A stretch of DNA of 64,000 nucleotides from Liolophura sinensis (GCF_032854445.1 NC_088298.1:6042488-6106487), one strand, 5' to 3'. Counted from the first letter of the stretch, positions 21,626 through 33,601 are shown. Notes: generated from the letters alone by a model not told the origin. Numbers and translations are program-made.

Positions 21626-21929
21626 TGCAAATATAAGTTACGCTGCTTGCACAAAGGGGTTGTGCAAGCGATCTCCTACGGTGATAATAGTATAATGGGG
21701 AAATACACCTCAAATATGTCAGGAATTACTGAAAACTGTGAGTGGATCGTAATTTTCTTTCAGTAATCTGTTATCACTATTGATTTCCTAAATTGCGCCA
21801 GAGCTTGATGTAATAAAGCCATGATCCCACATGTACTGATGGCGGTACATGTGGGATTATGTGGGATTCTGTACCCACAATCAAACATCAAACTCAGATC
21901 AGGTCATTCCAGTGACCTTGAAAATGATA

Positions 21930-22170
21930 CTAGTTGCAGCCTCGATTGGCGCTCAGTAATGAGAGTTTAGAGCATGACTGGTGAGCCAGGTGTCAATATA
22001 ATGTAACTGGGTGGGTTGTCGTGTCTGGTGTCTTCGGCAGCATTTTTCAGCATGGACTCTCCCTGCGATAGGAACAAGCAGTATATTTACACACACATAA
22101 GAAATCCTTGTCGTCACATACCTGAGAGATTGGTAGGTACGACGTTAAACCGCAAGCATCCATTCCTTCA
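21930..22170 (+). repeat. SINE-2 related copy
   Basis: GAGAGTTTAGAGCATGACTG to ACGACGTTAAACCGCAAGCA; similar to 5470-5700. Confidence 0.6.
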
Positions 22171-22571
22171 GCCGGTCAAACACGGAGTACAAGGCACAGT
22201 CAATCAGGATTACAAGGTTACGGATAAGCCCTTTCCATCTGCACGCCATTGCCTGCTCACCGCGATTGTTAATCACACTGTCGTCGCTGCTCTGGTTTTA
22301 CACAGTGTGCTGTAAGTATTTAAATATATATGTTATAACAACTGAACAACTATTTTGTACAGAAATGATGCGGTCGTCACGCCCCAGTAGTATTGTCTGA
22401 CCCGAAATCGCGTGATATCTTAAAACAATTTCCATGCGATGAACAAACAAAGCTCAGCTTCTACAATAGTTATGGGGCCACGACGCCAAAGGTTATACAT
22501 TCTTCTGCAGAGAATGGGTTCTGTGTCGCCCTGCTATGGGCTTGAAGTGTGCATGTAGGAGGATGAAGGAT

Positions 22572-22832
22572 ATCGGTAAATTGAATTTTATTTATTTATT
22601 TGATTGGTGTTTTACACCGTACTCAAGAATATTTCAATTCTACGACGGCGGCCAGCATTATGGTGAGGGGAAACCGGGCAGAGCCCGTGGGAAACACACG
22701 GCCATCCTTCCCCCGTACGACAGGAGAGAAAGCCAGCATGAGCTGGACTTGAACTCACAGCGATCGCACTAGTGACAGGCTTCCTGGTCATTGCGTCGCG
22801 CTGGTGAGCTAAGCCCCTCGGCCACGGAGATC
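22572..22832 (-). repeat. Full-length SINE-1 copy
   Basis: Complete from the ATTTATTTATTTGATTGGTG tail to an inverted tRNA-like head (GAACTCACAGCGATCGCACT, then GAGCTAAGCCCCTCGGCCAC). Useful as the reference copy. Confidence 0.9.
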
Positions 22833-22979
22833 ACCATTAATAATTTGCTAATAACATATATAACTGAAGTACTTACGTAATGCTTAAACAAATAGTTACA
22901 AAAATTGGGGAATTTCGAATTTACAACACATAAAAGTTTAAGTGTATTAGGTTGAAAGGCTCTATATTTACCCACCATC

Positions 22980-24330
22980 ATTACGTTATCACGGGTAGCT
23001 GCCATACATAGCTCTTCTGTTTTGTCACAGAGAAAGAATAGCAATCAACAAAGCATGGAAACTAAAGCTCCCCTGTAATAGGGACATTTTAAAAAAGTAT
23101 TTAATGGAGCTCTTTTGTCGCCAAAGTACTACTGTATGATGTGACTTGTGAAAATGCTTTTGCTGATTCATTTACCAGATAATTCAATTAGCTGTCGCTA
23201 TTTGTCCGTGTTCCGGAAACACAAATGTCACTTCTTTCATGGAGGAACATCTTAAGTTCAGAGACATTCAGCCATCACTCTCGGTCTGGTCTGGTTTTAC
23301 TCACCGTGTTGTAATCTTTTATACATGTCACTAGATTCGGGTCAGTCTAGTCCCGCAAACTCTTGCATTTTCTCGCGTAACTTTGCATCGGCGAGACAGA
23401 CGAGACCTTCACAATAAATGCCAGAAATAGGCTAATCCAGTAATGAATGGCGGTTGACAACTAATAAAAAGATTAATCGTATCTCCGAAGAAATTATCAA
23501 TGAACAAACAAATGTAAATTGGGACCTTTTAATTCTATTACTACGAATTCTCAGGCACCTCGGACATTTCGGTGCCCGTCTCGGGTAACACAAAGCACCG
23601 TCATTTAAGTAACACATCCTTCTGTAAACACCTCGCCAAGTTATTCAACAATCCTGTTGATTTAAAGGCGCCCTTGGGTTCAAACCCTGTCCTCATGACA
23701 ACAAGCCGTTAACGGCGCTCATGTTGCTGTTCTCGAAGTGTAACGTTTATACTTGGTTTGACACCCCATACATGTATATTCCAACAGTGCACATACTTGT
23801 GTACGTCACAAGTGGGAAAAGTTCGTCAGTAATTATTCTACGGGTCGTCCGGTTACTTCTACCCATAAAAGGGGGTCACTATCTTATAAGGGAAAAATGC
23901 TAAGATGAAAATGAATTTAACCAACAATGAAAGATATCTTTAAATAAATGCGTCTTCAAGGCAATGAGAGCTGTATTCGAACCCATAGCGTCATGTTGTC
24001 TCCGTTAGTTTGTCATTATTCATGAATAATTTTTGTATTTATCTAATTATGCAGCAAATTACACGTCAAAAAAAAAAAGAACCAGGGAAAGGAAAAAGGC
24101 TAACATCTACAGAGAATTCGTCAGAAAAATTATTTGTGAAATGGCTTTAACACTTAGGCATTTTGATGTAAAAAAAGAAACGAAAAAAAAAAAAAACAAC
24201 AAAGAAAAAAAACAAAACAAAACAAAAACAAAAAAAAACGTATTATTAAAACAGAGGAGCTTGTGCTGAAACTTATGTGCAAGTATTAAACAAGGAAAAC
24301 AGTCGCCACAATTGACAGCTGATTTGCCAT
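22980..24330. repeat. Paralogous 3' flank of peptide gene B
   Basis: Several ordered blocks, e.g. TAGCTCTTCTGTTTTGT, TTCCGGAAACACAAATG and CAGCAAATTACAC followed by AACCAGGGAAAGGAAAAAGG, match 27060-28230 downstream of gene C. The duplication unit therefore included 3' flanking DNA. No coding evidence. Confidence 0.65.
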
Positions 24331-24461
24331 GAAATGGTCCATGATTGAATGACCTTTTTTTACAACGAAAAGGTACGAGGGTAGATTCCATGGAGCTTCC
24401 GGTCAGCCTGGCAAATCTCGCCTATGTCAATAGCTTTGAGAATTTTGCTGTGTTCTTCTCT

Positions 24462-26679
24462 TTAGTAACCAGGGTCTCGTAAGGAGTGGGAAGTACAGTA
24501 TTTTTTGATGCAACGAGGACAGTTTTGTTTTCGACACAGTTTACACAACTGGGCGAGGAGATCCGAAATGCGCTTGGTATCTGCAATAAAGAATGTAGGA
24601 CGAAATCAAGTTATAGACGAGGGGTAAACTTTAAGCAAACTAATAAACGTAGAAAAACCACAGCAGCAATGACTGACTGGAAACAATGTAGTGTCTCAAA
24701 TCATGGTACCTTGAGCAGAGTTAAATGTAATTAAGAACCAGCCAAAAACCAAAAACACAAAAAATAACAAAAACAAAACAAAAAAAAGCAAACAAACACA
24801 AAAACCGAACAACAACAACAACAAAAAAGCAAAAAAAAAAAAAACGCTGAGACCTGCGTATGTCTGTACAAAAGGAGTGAGTGAGTGCTTGGGGTTTAAC
24901 GTCGTACTCAACAATTTTTCAGTCATATGACGACGATGTACAAAAGGAAGGTCTGTGGTGTTCTTGGTCTGCTTTAGTCTGACATTGTGTAACTTGAATA
25001 GTGGACGCCATGTTCTTGGTTCATTGGAGACAGTATCTATATAGTGAGTGAACTGGTTCACCCTTTACCGATAAGATACGTCATCGTAAACACTTAATTC
25101 TTTTAACATGTGGCCTCTGTGAAATCAGTCAATCTCGCTACCATTTTTGCCTTTTCATTAGAGACACGCAACACCTCAAGCCCCAAAATGCAGTTAGAAT
25201 ACTTTTTCTAATCCAAAATGTTAAACTCCATAAGCTTGGTCTCGACACCAAGAACTCGTTGCCTTGGGTGACGTCATAATTATTCAAATCTATGCGTCGA
25301 AATAGACATTAGTATACCAGCCGTCAACCATTAAGGGCGTTGCAGGTCAATAATCGCAAGCCCAGTTCCCAAAACGATGTATAACACAAACCACCAAAGA
25401 ACTAAGAAATGATATAAAGTAGGAAAATAGGAAGGAATCAAGCAAAGCAAATGGCATTCCTTGCAGTAAAGAAAAAAAAAACACGTCTGCCTGTAACACT
25501 ATCAGCCTGACGCAATTGAATGTTGAAGTTACACAGTGCCACACAATGCTGTGAACTATTTATATGTGAAAAATTAATAACATTCTTCGATCGTGAAGTC
25601 AATAAATGTCACTGAATAACATGGAGGCCTACTAGGAAATTAAAGAACATAGCAATTAAGGAATGAAAGATCTGGAATAAATCAAAGTTTATGTCAGCTT
25701 AAACTAACAAACGACGAAGCCAATGAAAGACAAACAATTAATAGAATGAAATCCGGATATGAGATAAGAGAGAGAGAAGAAAAAACCTTTACAGTGATGA
25801 AAATTTATCCTACAAAAGAATTTGTTAATTCTTGAGTGATGCTAGAATGTATGAGTGATGCTAGAATGTATGAGTGATGCTAGAATGTATTATTATATTA
25901 GAATATTCTGTAATATTCAGCGTTATATCCCGTTAATGTAATAACAATAGCAAAATATATTCTGGTATCAGCAGGCTTTCTGTTAACTTTAACAGATATT
26001 TTTTGTGGGTGAAGTAATCGTTAGCAATCGTGTCATCAGGTATTGATGATCCCTGTTTTGAAAGGGGCAATAGGTAAAGAAACAGTTGTGTTTATCAGTT
26101 ATTTATCTTAGCGCATTTTGTTCCCCGCATACCTAGAAAGGCAAACATCAAGGGACATATGTAATGTTCGACTATAACTATAAAGGCTAGGTTACATTTA
26201 TTATTTATTTTTGTCCATCCGTTCAAGACCTGAGCTGTTCCGAGGTTTATGAGCGACAAGGTCGCTCTTGTCTTGTGAGTCGGGATAGATTCTTTATACG
26301 GTACTCCTCACGGGTATCAAATACCACGATGAGGCTCACCAGGAATGAAAACAAGAATTCAAGACCGAAAAGAGTACAAAAAGGACTGTTAGAAAGATAG
26401 AAATCTACGAAATATTTATGGATTGCAAAAAAGAGTGAAACATTTAGGCGAATTTTAAATGAATAACGGAATCCAATTGATTGTATCAAATTATAGGACA
26501 AAAACCTTCTTAAACTTACTCGGGTATCTCCAGTACATGGATAACTGGCGTTCAAGATTGGCCCTTGCCGCATTTTTAAGACGGTCGTTCACCTTCTGTC
26601 CGTAACCAGCGCGGTTAGCGTGTGCCAAACTGGTCAACATCAGAGCAACAACGGCCGTCGATCTGTAACCATTCATCAT
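24462..26679 (-). CDS. Secreted cysteine peptide gene B (two exons, 92 aa)
   Basis: Exon 1 is 26679-26520 (160 bp; 53 codons plus 1 nt; donor A|GTAAGT). Exon 2 is 24580-24462 (119 bp; acceptor TTTATTGCAG; stop TAA). The intron is phase 1. The signal peptide MMNGYRSTAVVALMLTSLAH is cut probably after HA (residue 21), followed by a basic pro-like stretch. The Cys core is CKLCRKQNCPRCIKKYC, i.e. C-x2-C-x4-C-x2-C-x4-C (residues 66, 69, 74, 77 and 82). It has one Cys more than A and C, and the extra one arises inside the basic loop. The protein ends at DPGY-stop, but the DNA after the stop still aligns with the coding tail of gene A, so the short form is derived. An odd Cys number could allow dimerisation (inference). 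Family not recognised. Confidence 0.78.
24877..24936 (-). mobile_element. 60-bp SINE-2 3'-end insertion with 12-bp TSD
   Basis: GTGAGTGAGTGCTTGGGGTT through CAGTCATATGACGACGA. It is bracketed by perfect direct repeats TGTACAAAAGGA at 24865-24876 and 24937-24948. Intronic in peptide gene B. Confidence 0.85.
25795..26012. mobile_element. Foldback MITE-like element
   Basis: Carries the GAGTGATGCTAGAATGTA arm (triplicated) and the AACTTTAACAGATATTTTTT end. It lies in the intron of peptide gene B. Confidence 0.65.
25833..25889 (+). repeat. 19-bp triplet within a MITE arm
   Basis: TGAGTGATGCTAGAATGTA occurs three times in tandem. It is the inner-arm motif of the foldback MITE. Confidence 0.95.
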
Positions 26680-26850
26680 TGCGGAGATCCACTCGTATTA
26701 AGTCCGAACGTCAGCTAGACGGCTGACTTTTGAATATAAACGAAAACCCACGTGAAACCGGATACTTTGCTAAATAAAATTACGTCTCCTAGGACAATCG
26801 CGGCTAAATTTGCATCTCTAGAGGTTGCTGTTCATTTCCCGTTGTCTCTG
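26680..26850 (-). promoter_or_regulatory. Promoter of peptide gene B
   Basis: TATA-like TTTATATT at 26740-26733, about 54 bp before the ATG. Shares CGTCAGCTAGACGGCTGAC, ACTTTGCTAAATAAA and the GCGGCTAA block with genes A and C at matching spacing. Confidence 0.6.
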
Positions 26851-27059
26851 TGTACTTGTTCATTGTTTTCTTGTTATTTGTCAGTCACACGCAACGTGTT
26901 TGAGTTCACGGGATAACCACCTCTGGGCAAACTATATTTCAAAAGGCAGAGCTAAATGTGATGGCGAATAAAATAGTTAACAATTTAATAAAAATGCGAG
27001 CATTCCATCTATGCAACACTTAAAAGTTTAAGTGCTCTGTATATAAACTGAAGATCGTC

Positions 27060-27830
27060 TCATTTAGCTGCATCATGTAGCTCTTCTGTTTTGTGAGGGG
27101 AATCTGTAAGAATCGAGAGAGCATGGAGATTTCAAGGTCCCTTCCGGAAGTTTTTAGATGGAATTTGTTTGTGGCTTAGGAAAAAATACCACTGTATCAT
27201 GGGAATTTTTCAAAAATGTCAGGTATCTTTTGTTATCATGAATTCATCCAACACCTGCCTTGTCGTGCCCCGGAAGGACAAATGGCACAAATGGAAAAAT
27301 TTTTCTTTTAGGAACTTCTGAGCGAAAAAAGGATAGTATTTCTGCGCCAATGATCGACGACGCTCTTGAGGTCTTCTGTGCAGTCTAACTTTCAGCTTCC
27401 GTTTCTTATATCCACGAATCTGGTATGTACGTATGTACGTTACATGTGGGGAAAATTCGTCTGTAACTTACCCCGGGACGAGGGTTTTCTTCGGGCGCCC
27501 CGGTTCCCTCCACCCATAAACCTGCCCACCATCGTACAAGTGAAAAGTGTTTGAGCATAACAATATTAAAACAATAATCGTATAAAAATAATTAAATAAA
27601 GCCGCCTTCAAACCTATGAAAGCTGCATTCGAGTGTGTTATGTTGATTTATCGTTATTGTTAATAATTTTCAATTCAACCATTTATTCAGCAAGTTACAC
27701 ATGTAAAGAATAGAACCAAGGAAAGAAAAAGGGCTGAGAGCAGGAAACAATTTATTAGAAAAGTGATTTATTAAATGGTTTTAACGGTATTAGGAGATTT
27801 TGATAAAAAAGCAGGAATGAAAATACGAGG
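27060..27830. repeat. Paralogous 3' flank of peptide gene C
   Basis: Matches blocks in the 22980-24330 interval in the same order. Contains a degenerate SINE-like stretch at about 27480-27600 (CCACCCATAAACCTGCCCAC, CATCGTACAAGTGAAAA). Confidence 0.55.
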
Positions 27831-27831
27831 G

Positions 27832-27837
27832 TTTATT
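27832..27837 (-). other. Probable poly(A) signal of peptide gene C
   Basis: AATAAA on the minus strand about 520 bp past the gene C stop, the same distance as in gene A. Confidence 0.5.
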
Positions 27838-27897
27838 GAAACTTAAACAGAAGAGGGTGTTCATGACACGTGATTTGTTTTGTAATCTAATATTGTA

Positions 27898-28025
27898 GTT
27901 AGTAGTCGTAATATCCGGTTTGCTTTTGTAGTCCGCTGACGAAGGCTGAAGTAGTCTTGAAGAACTTTGTCTCACCTCGCGTCCAGCCGACAGTCTGGTA
28001 GTGGAACCGCTAAGAAGTTTCAAAC
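27898..28025 (-). other. Conserved 3' UTR block, gene C
   Basis: Counterpart of 9135-9230 and 19535-19640. Holds CGGTTCCACTACCAGACTGT and CAAGACTACTTCAG on the minus strand. Confidence 0.5.
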
Positions 28026-28355
28026 ACACAAACATCACTCAGAAGTTCAAAGTGATGATGTGCGATAAGTAATTTCTGACGACCTAAACATGGAACAGTT
28101 TGCAGAGGACAACAACGGAAATAATCAGCCGTCAGTTATGATGACATCGCGACTGATGTCGACAATTGTGGTCGACAGGGCAGCTTGTGCAAAAAGGTAT
28201 GTACCAATGTTAAGAAAGGCGAACGGTGACTACAACTAACAGTTGATTTGCTTGAGAATGATCCACGATAGAGTACCCCAATACGCCGCATTCTCTTCGC
28301 GTGTCTGGACACACAAGGTACGAATGCAGGCTCCATTTTGCTTCCTGCCCATGCA

Positions 28356-31300
28356 TCAGGCCAACCCCATCTCGTCTTTGTCACTATCTATGATAAATGT
28401 AGTGCCTTCCGTCCTTTCGTTAAGAAGGCGTCCTCGACTATGGGAGGAACAAAATCTGACTATACAACGAAGGTAGTTCTTCTGTTGACACATTTGACAC
28501 AGCTGGGCGAAGATATCCACAATGCGTCCTGGATCTGCAACAGAAAATTGTCAATACATTGCATATTGTTGTAACAGAACTCAACACCTGCATAAAAAGT
28601 ACCCTATTGTTTGATGGCCAAAACGCGTGCCGGCATTTTCCACAAAAGAAAGAAAAATAACCCTGAGAGTTGGAAATCTGCCCGTCTCTTTTTCTTGTGT
28701 AAGTTGTGCAGTAAGTCTCAGTTATTCAGGAAGTAGCAAATTGTAAAAAAAAAAAAAACGTAGTTTTAGCTGTTGATGTTGATACACAGTATGTAGAAAT
28801 AATAAAGACTCTGTTTTAGTTTCTAAAAATCAGATAAATTCACCAGAAACCAGCAGTATTACAGCAGTAATATGACAACGTAAATAAGATATACGTGTAC
28901 TAGACGAAAACGTCTGTTCTCTTCGCATTTGAGGGTACAAAAGATATATTCTGATATATCAAAGGCCTGTTCTCAACTCCAGCTGTTCTTTGCTCTGTTT
29001 GTCAAATTAAAACACAAATCCTATAAATATAATATAACCCGTTCTTTTGACTATATTTCGGTTAAATCTTCCAGCATACTTGTACACCATCATATCTGAG
29101 TACTGTAAGTAAGTATCTATAAGTATATTTGAGTATGTATCTACAAAAGGTATATCCGAGTATATAGCTATAAGTATATCTGAGTATGTATCTATAAGTA
29201 TATCTAAGTATGTATCTATGAGTATTTCTGAGTGTGTATCTATACGGAGTAAATCTATACTGAGTATCTACAAGTAAATCTAAGTACGATGTATATGCAA
29301 CTATATCTGAGCACTGTGTGCCTACCGGTATATCTGAGTACTGTGTATCTACCGGTATATCTTAGTAATGTGTATCTAGCAGTATATATGAGTACTTTGT
29401 ATCTAGCAGTATATCTGAATACTGTGTATCTAGCAGTATATCTGAGTACTGTGTATCTACCTGTATATCTGAGTACTGTGTATGTACCGGTATATCTGAG
29501 TACTGTGTATCTACCGGTATATCTGAGTACTGTGTATCTACTGGTATATCTGAGTAATGTGCATCTACCAGTATATCTGAGTACTGTGTATCTAGCAGTA
29601 TATATGAGCACTGTGTATCTAGCAATATATCTGAATACTGTGTATCTACCAGTATATCTGAGTACTGTGTATCTACCTGTATATCTGAGTACTGTGTATC
29701 TACCAGTATATCTGAGTACTGTGTATCTGCCAGTATATGTGAGCTCTATGTGTCTAGCAGTATATCTGAGTAGTGTATGTCTACCGGAATATCTGAGCAC
29801 TGTGTGTCTGCCAGAATATCTGAGTACTGTCTGTCTACCAGTATATCTAAATACTGTGTGTCTACCAGTATATCTGAGTACTGTGTGTCTAGCAGTGCAT
29901 CTGAGTATCATATGTCTACTAGTATGCCTGAATACTGTGTGTCTACCAGTATATCTGAGTACTTTGTGTCTACCAGTATATCTGGGTGCTGTCTGTCTAC
30001 CGTGTGTACGAGTATATATGGGTACTGTGTATGTAGGAGTATATATGAGTACTGTGTATCTGCGACTATGTCCGAGTACTGTATACCTGCAATAATATAT
30101 GAGTAGTTTATCTGCAAGTATATATGAGTACTGTGTACCTGCGAGTATATATGAGTAATGTGTATCTGCAAGAATATCTAAACACCGTGTGTCTGGGGGG
30201 ATATCGGAGTACTGTGTATCTGCGAGTATATATGAGCAATGTGTATCTACGAATATATATGAGTTCTGTGTATCTACGAGTATATCTGAGTACTGTGGAC
30301 CTGCGAGTATATATGAGCACCATGTATCCCTCGGTATGTCTGAGCACTCTACGCCCACTGTGTTTGTCTGAGTACTTTATCTACAGGTATGTCTTAGAAT
30401 AAGTGATTTATTCTTGAGCACAGCGTAAAATACCAATCAAATAAAAAAATAAAAAAATCAGTATTGTGTATCTACTGATATATATGTATCTGAGTACTGT
30501 GTATGTACGAGTAAATCTGAGTACTGTGTATCTACGAGTGTATATGAGTACTGTGTATCTACGATTATATCTGAGTACTGTGTATGTACGAGTATATCTG
30601 AGTACTGTGTATGTACGAGTATATCTGAGTAGTGTGTATGTACGAGTATATCTGAGTATTTTTAATGTACGAGTATATCTGAGTACTGTGTATCTACGAG
30701 TGTATATGAGTACCGTGTATCTACGATTGTTTATGAGTACTGTGTAAGTACGAGTAAATCTGACTATTGGGTATTACAAGTATCTAGGAGTACAGTGTAT
30801 CTATGAGTGCATGTAAGTACTAGGTATTTACGAATTTACATGAGTACTGTATATCTACGAGTATATCTAAGTACCGTGTGTCTGCGAGTATATCTGAGTA
30901 CTGTGTGTCTGTGAGTATATATGAGTATTGGGTATCTACGAGTACATCTGAGTACTCTCTTCCTGTGAGTATATCTGAGTTGTGTGTATCTGCGGGTATA
31001 TCTGAGTAGTGTGTGTCTGCGAGTATATCTGAGTACTGTGTGTCTGCGAGTATATATAAGTATTGTGTATCGGCGAGTATATCTGAGTACTGTGTATGTA
31101 CGATTATATCTGAGTACTGTGTATCTTCGAGCATATCTTATTACTGTGCATCTGCGAGTATATATGAGTATTGTGTGTATATACAGCACAGTGCCATTTA
31201 CAAGTTCTCCCGTTACGCGGTGTCATCCTGCTCCGGATTTTAACCATGGGGAATGAAATGTTGTGGGCGGAAGAATTGCTAATAATTTGTGACGCTAAAT

Positions 31301-32136
31301 TGAATAATTAAATGTATCCAATAATACATTATAAATCTACCATGGGTATCAAGAACAAAATAAGGAAGTAAAGAATGAATCAACTCGACTGAAGCTTATG
31401 GCGTGCGAAACTGCATGTAGCAGAGGAGCGAATGAATGTATTTAGTTATTTATTTGATTGGTGTTTTACGCCGGACTCAAGACTATTTCATTTATACGAC
31501 CACGGTGAGCATGGTGGAGGAGGGGACAGGGCAATGCCCGGGGGAAAACCAGGGCCACCCGCAGGTTGCAGGCACACATTCCCACGTACGGCCGGAGTGG
31601 AAGCCAGCTTGAGGTGAGAGACTCCTGAGTCCTTGCGCCGCGCTACAACTACTTCGGTCCCAGAGGCCCACGGAATGAATGTGAGAACTTTAGCTGTATT
31701 ATTTGCATTAATGTATAGTAGGAGATCAAAGAGCAAAAGCAGATGTTACGATAGATATGAACAACATTAGCTAATGAAGGAATGAATGAAAATAGGAAGA
31801 AAAGAAAGAAATAAAGAATTTTAAATACCAGACGTACTGGTAGTAAAAACTTGTTATCTAAAGAGTTCAAATGTGTGAACGTAAGCACTGTGGATGTCAA
31901 ATGAATAACTGGAGGAATCAAAAAATAATTCATGGAATTTAATGATTGTAAACGCGGACTCGGACAAAGAAGTTCTTAAACTTACTCTCACCTTCATCAG
32001 GATGTTCTACAAGCTTGTCTTGACGGGTATCTCTGCGACCAACTTCCTGTCGGAGACCTGCATGGTTAGGCTGTATCAAACTGGTCACCATGAGGGCAAC
32101 AACAACAACAGCCTTCCATCGGTAACAATTCATCAT
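28356..32136 (-). CDS. Secreted cysteine peptide gene C (two exons, 109 aa)
   Basis: Exon 1 is 32136-31986 (151 bp; 50 codons plus 1 nt; donor A|GTAAGT). Exon 2 is 28534-28356 (179 bp; acceptor TTCTGTTGCAG; stop TGA). The intron is phase 1 and contains the 27-bp minisatellite. The signal peptide starts MMNCYRWKAVVVVALMVTSL. Cleavage is less clear than in A and B, perhaps after HA at residue 26. A charged pro-like region follows (GRRDTRQDKLVEHPDEGE). Exon 2 encodes RIVDIFAQL, then CQMCQQKNYLRCIVRFC, which keeps the C-x2-C-x7-C-x4-C spacing of gene A (residues 63, 66, 74 and 79). The acidic tail ends DEMGLA, at the same point as A. Exon homology, phase and promoter agree with genes A and B. Function unknown. 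Confidence 0.8.
28560..29090. other. Intron of gene C, no other feature
   Basis: Start of the gene C intron, related to the 20160-20340 intron relic (TTTGATGGCCAAAACGCGTG versus TGTCTGATGGCTCAAACCAC). Nothing else is seen. Confidence 0.4.
29100..31185 (+). repeat. 27-bp minisatellite
   Basis: About 75 units of TATCTGAGTACTGTGTATCT followed by ACSRGTA, interrupted by a SINE end at 30392-30458. Because 27 is divisible by three, long open frames (up to 367 codons) exist on both strands. They are repeat artefacts, and the array lies in the intron of peptide gene C. Confidence 0.92.
30392..30458 (+). repeat. SINE-1 3' end inside the minisatellite
   Basis: GTGATTTATTCTTGAGCACA, then GCGTAAAATACCAATCAAAT and an A-rich tail. 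It splits the 27-bp array. Confidence 0.75.
31436..31675 (-). repeat. SINE-1 copy
   Basis: ATTTATTTGATTGGTGTTTT through GGGGGAAAACCAGGGCCACC to CTTGCGCCGCGCTA. Confidence 0.85.
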
Positions 32137-32330
32137 TGCTAAGACTCACGCATATGTACAGACCAAATGTCAGCCAAACGGTTGGGCCTCTTAAGATAAA
32201 CAAAACCACGCTTTATCTGTTTTATTTGCTAAACGAAGCCTCGCCCGCTCAGAATGAGAATTGCTGTTTGGTTTAGCTCTGTGAGGAATGCTGGCCTATT
32301 TAAATCTTCATTTGAACTTCAATCTAGCCT
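32137..32330 (-). promoter_or_regulatory. Promoter of peptide gene C
   Basis: A degenerate TATA-like TTTATCTTAA lies about 55 bp before the ATG. It is followed by CCGTTTGGCTGACATTTGG, the element shared with A and B. Upstream TTTGCTAAACGAAGCC (plus strand) is shared as well. Confidence 0.55.
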
Positions 32331-32473
32331 GTCCGCACTAGTTTCGGATCACCTGAGCTACACAAAACCAAATCTTTGACTGGAGGCTGATTCGACCCGA
32401 AATGTTAGACGTTAATATTAACAGCCTTTGTGCCCATACAGTATAAAGGGATAAATAGAGTACCAGTCGGAGA

Positions 32474-32634
32474 AGTCAGCCTGTGCTGGCCACTTCTCCG
32501 GCCGTACATAAGAAGGTCTACCAGCAACCTCCGGACTGTGTCGGGTTTCCTCTCACAATAAGGCTGGCCGCCGTTGTATAAGTGAACTGTACTTGAGTAC
32601 GGCGTAAAACACCAATTAAATAAATAAAAAAAAT
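32474..32634 (+). repeat. SINE-1 copy
   Basis: TCTCCGGCCGTACATAAGAA through TTGAGTACGGCGTAAAACAC to an AAATAAATAAAA tail. A minus-strand fragment abuts it at about 32640-32720. Confidence 0.8.
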
Positions 32635-32729
32635 ACACAGAAACCATGCGCGGGTTGCTGAAAAACCGTCCCGCGTACAAACGGAATGGAATTAGCTGGG
32701 CTTGAACTCACAGCGATCAAATATAGTTT

Positions 32730-33280
32730 CTAATCTAAGCATCAGATTATTTGTATACCACTCATTGAGCATGAGGGGGGATTCTATGTAGACAATTGCC
32801 AAAGCCATTTCCAAGCAGAGCCTAAAACACTGGTTCTCAAAGGAATAAGAAATAATATAAATACGAAATCAGCTGATAGCATGTCATAAGGAATCAGTTA
32901 TTAGTTGCAGTGATGCAGGTCGATATTGTGAACATGGTGTCAAATTAGAATTCATTCTCGCATTCCACGGATAATTTCCAGGTCGAGTACAAATAAATGT
33001 ATTTCTGGGGCAGTGGCGTTTTAATTGCAGTTCAAGGGAAAATCCTGAGAGAATGTATCGTTGGAAAACCAAACGCACTGACGAATGGGGACAGCATTAA
33101 ATTAAGAATTCTAACCCACTTCCAGATTATTTAGCCCAAAAAGTATAAGTGAATGAAAAAAGCATTAAACATCTGGGCATCTTCCGAAGCTTGAACCTCT
33201 TATGGCCTGGCCAAGTTGGGCTCCATATAACGCGTGGGTTCGTGGTAAGTATAGTTTCTGTAAGCATTACACATGAACAG
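32730..33280. other. No gene seen
   Basis: Short unique interval with unsupported frames only. Confidence 0.4.
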
Positions 33281-33284
33281 TAAT

Positions 33285-33553
33285 TCTGGCTTCCTCTCCG
33301 GCCGAACGTGGAAAGGTCTGCCAGCAAACTGCGGATGCCCGGTGACCAATGGTGCCCGCCGTCGCACGTGGAAAGGTCTGCCAGCAAACTGCGCATGCCC
33401 GGTGACCAATGGTGCCCGCCGTCGCACGTGGAAAGGTCTGCCAGCAAACTGCGCATGCCCGGTGACCAATGGTGCCCGCCGTCGCATAAGTCAAATATTC
33501 TTGAGTACATAGCTTTAGACACCAATCAAATAAATACGTAAATAAAATAAATG
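33285..33553 (+). repeat. SINE-1 copy with internal 60-bp triplication
   Basis: A normal SINE-1 3' half (AAATATTCTTGAGTACAT to an AAATAAAT-rich tail) is preceded by three exact-period 60-bp units at 33305-33484, each with CGTGGAAAGGTCTGCCAGCA and GGTGACCAATGGTGCCCGCC. Confidence 0.9.
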
Positions 33554-33601
33554 TTAGTACGTGTCCGCGTAGTATGAGTGGCAGTGCAACACAATGACCC
33601 G

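Noticed and set aside
29255..30358. 367-codon minus-strand and 268-codon plus-strand open frames
   Set aside because: Both are readings of a 27-bp (nine-codon) minisatellite lying in the intron of peptide gene C.
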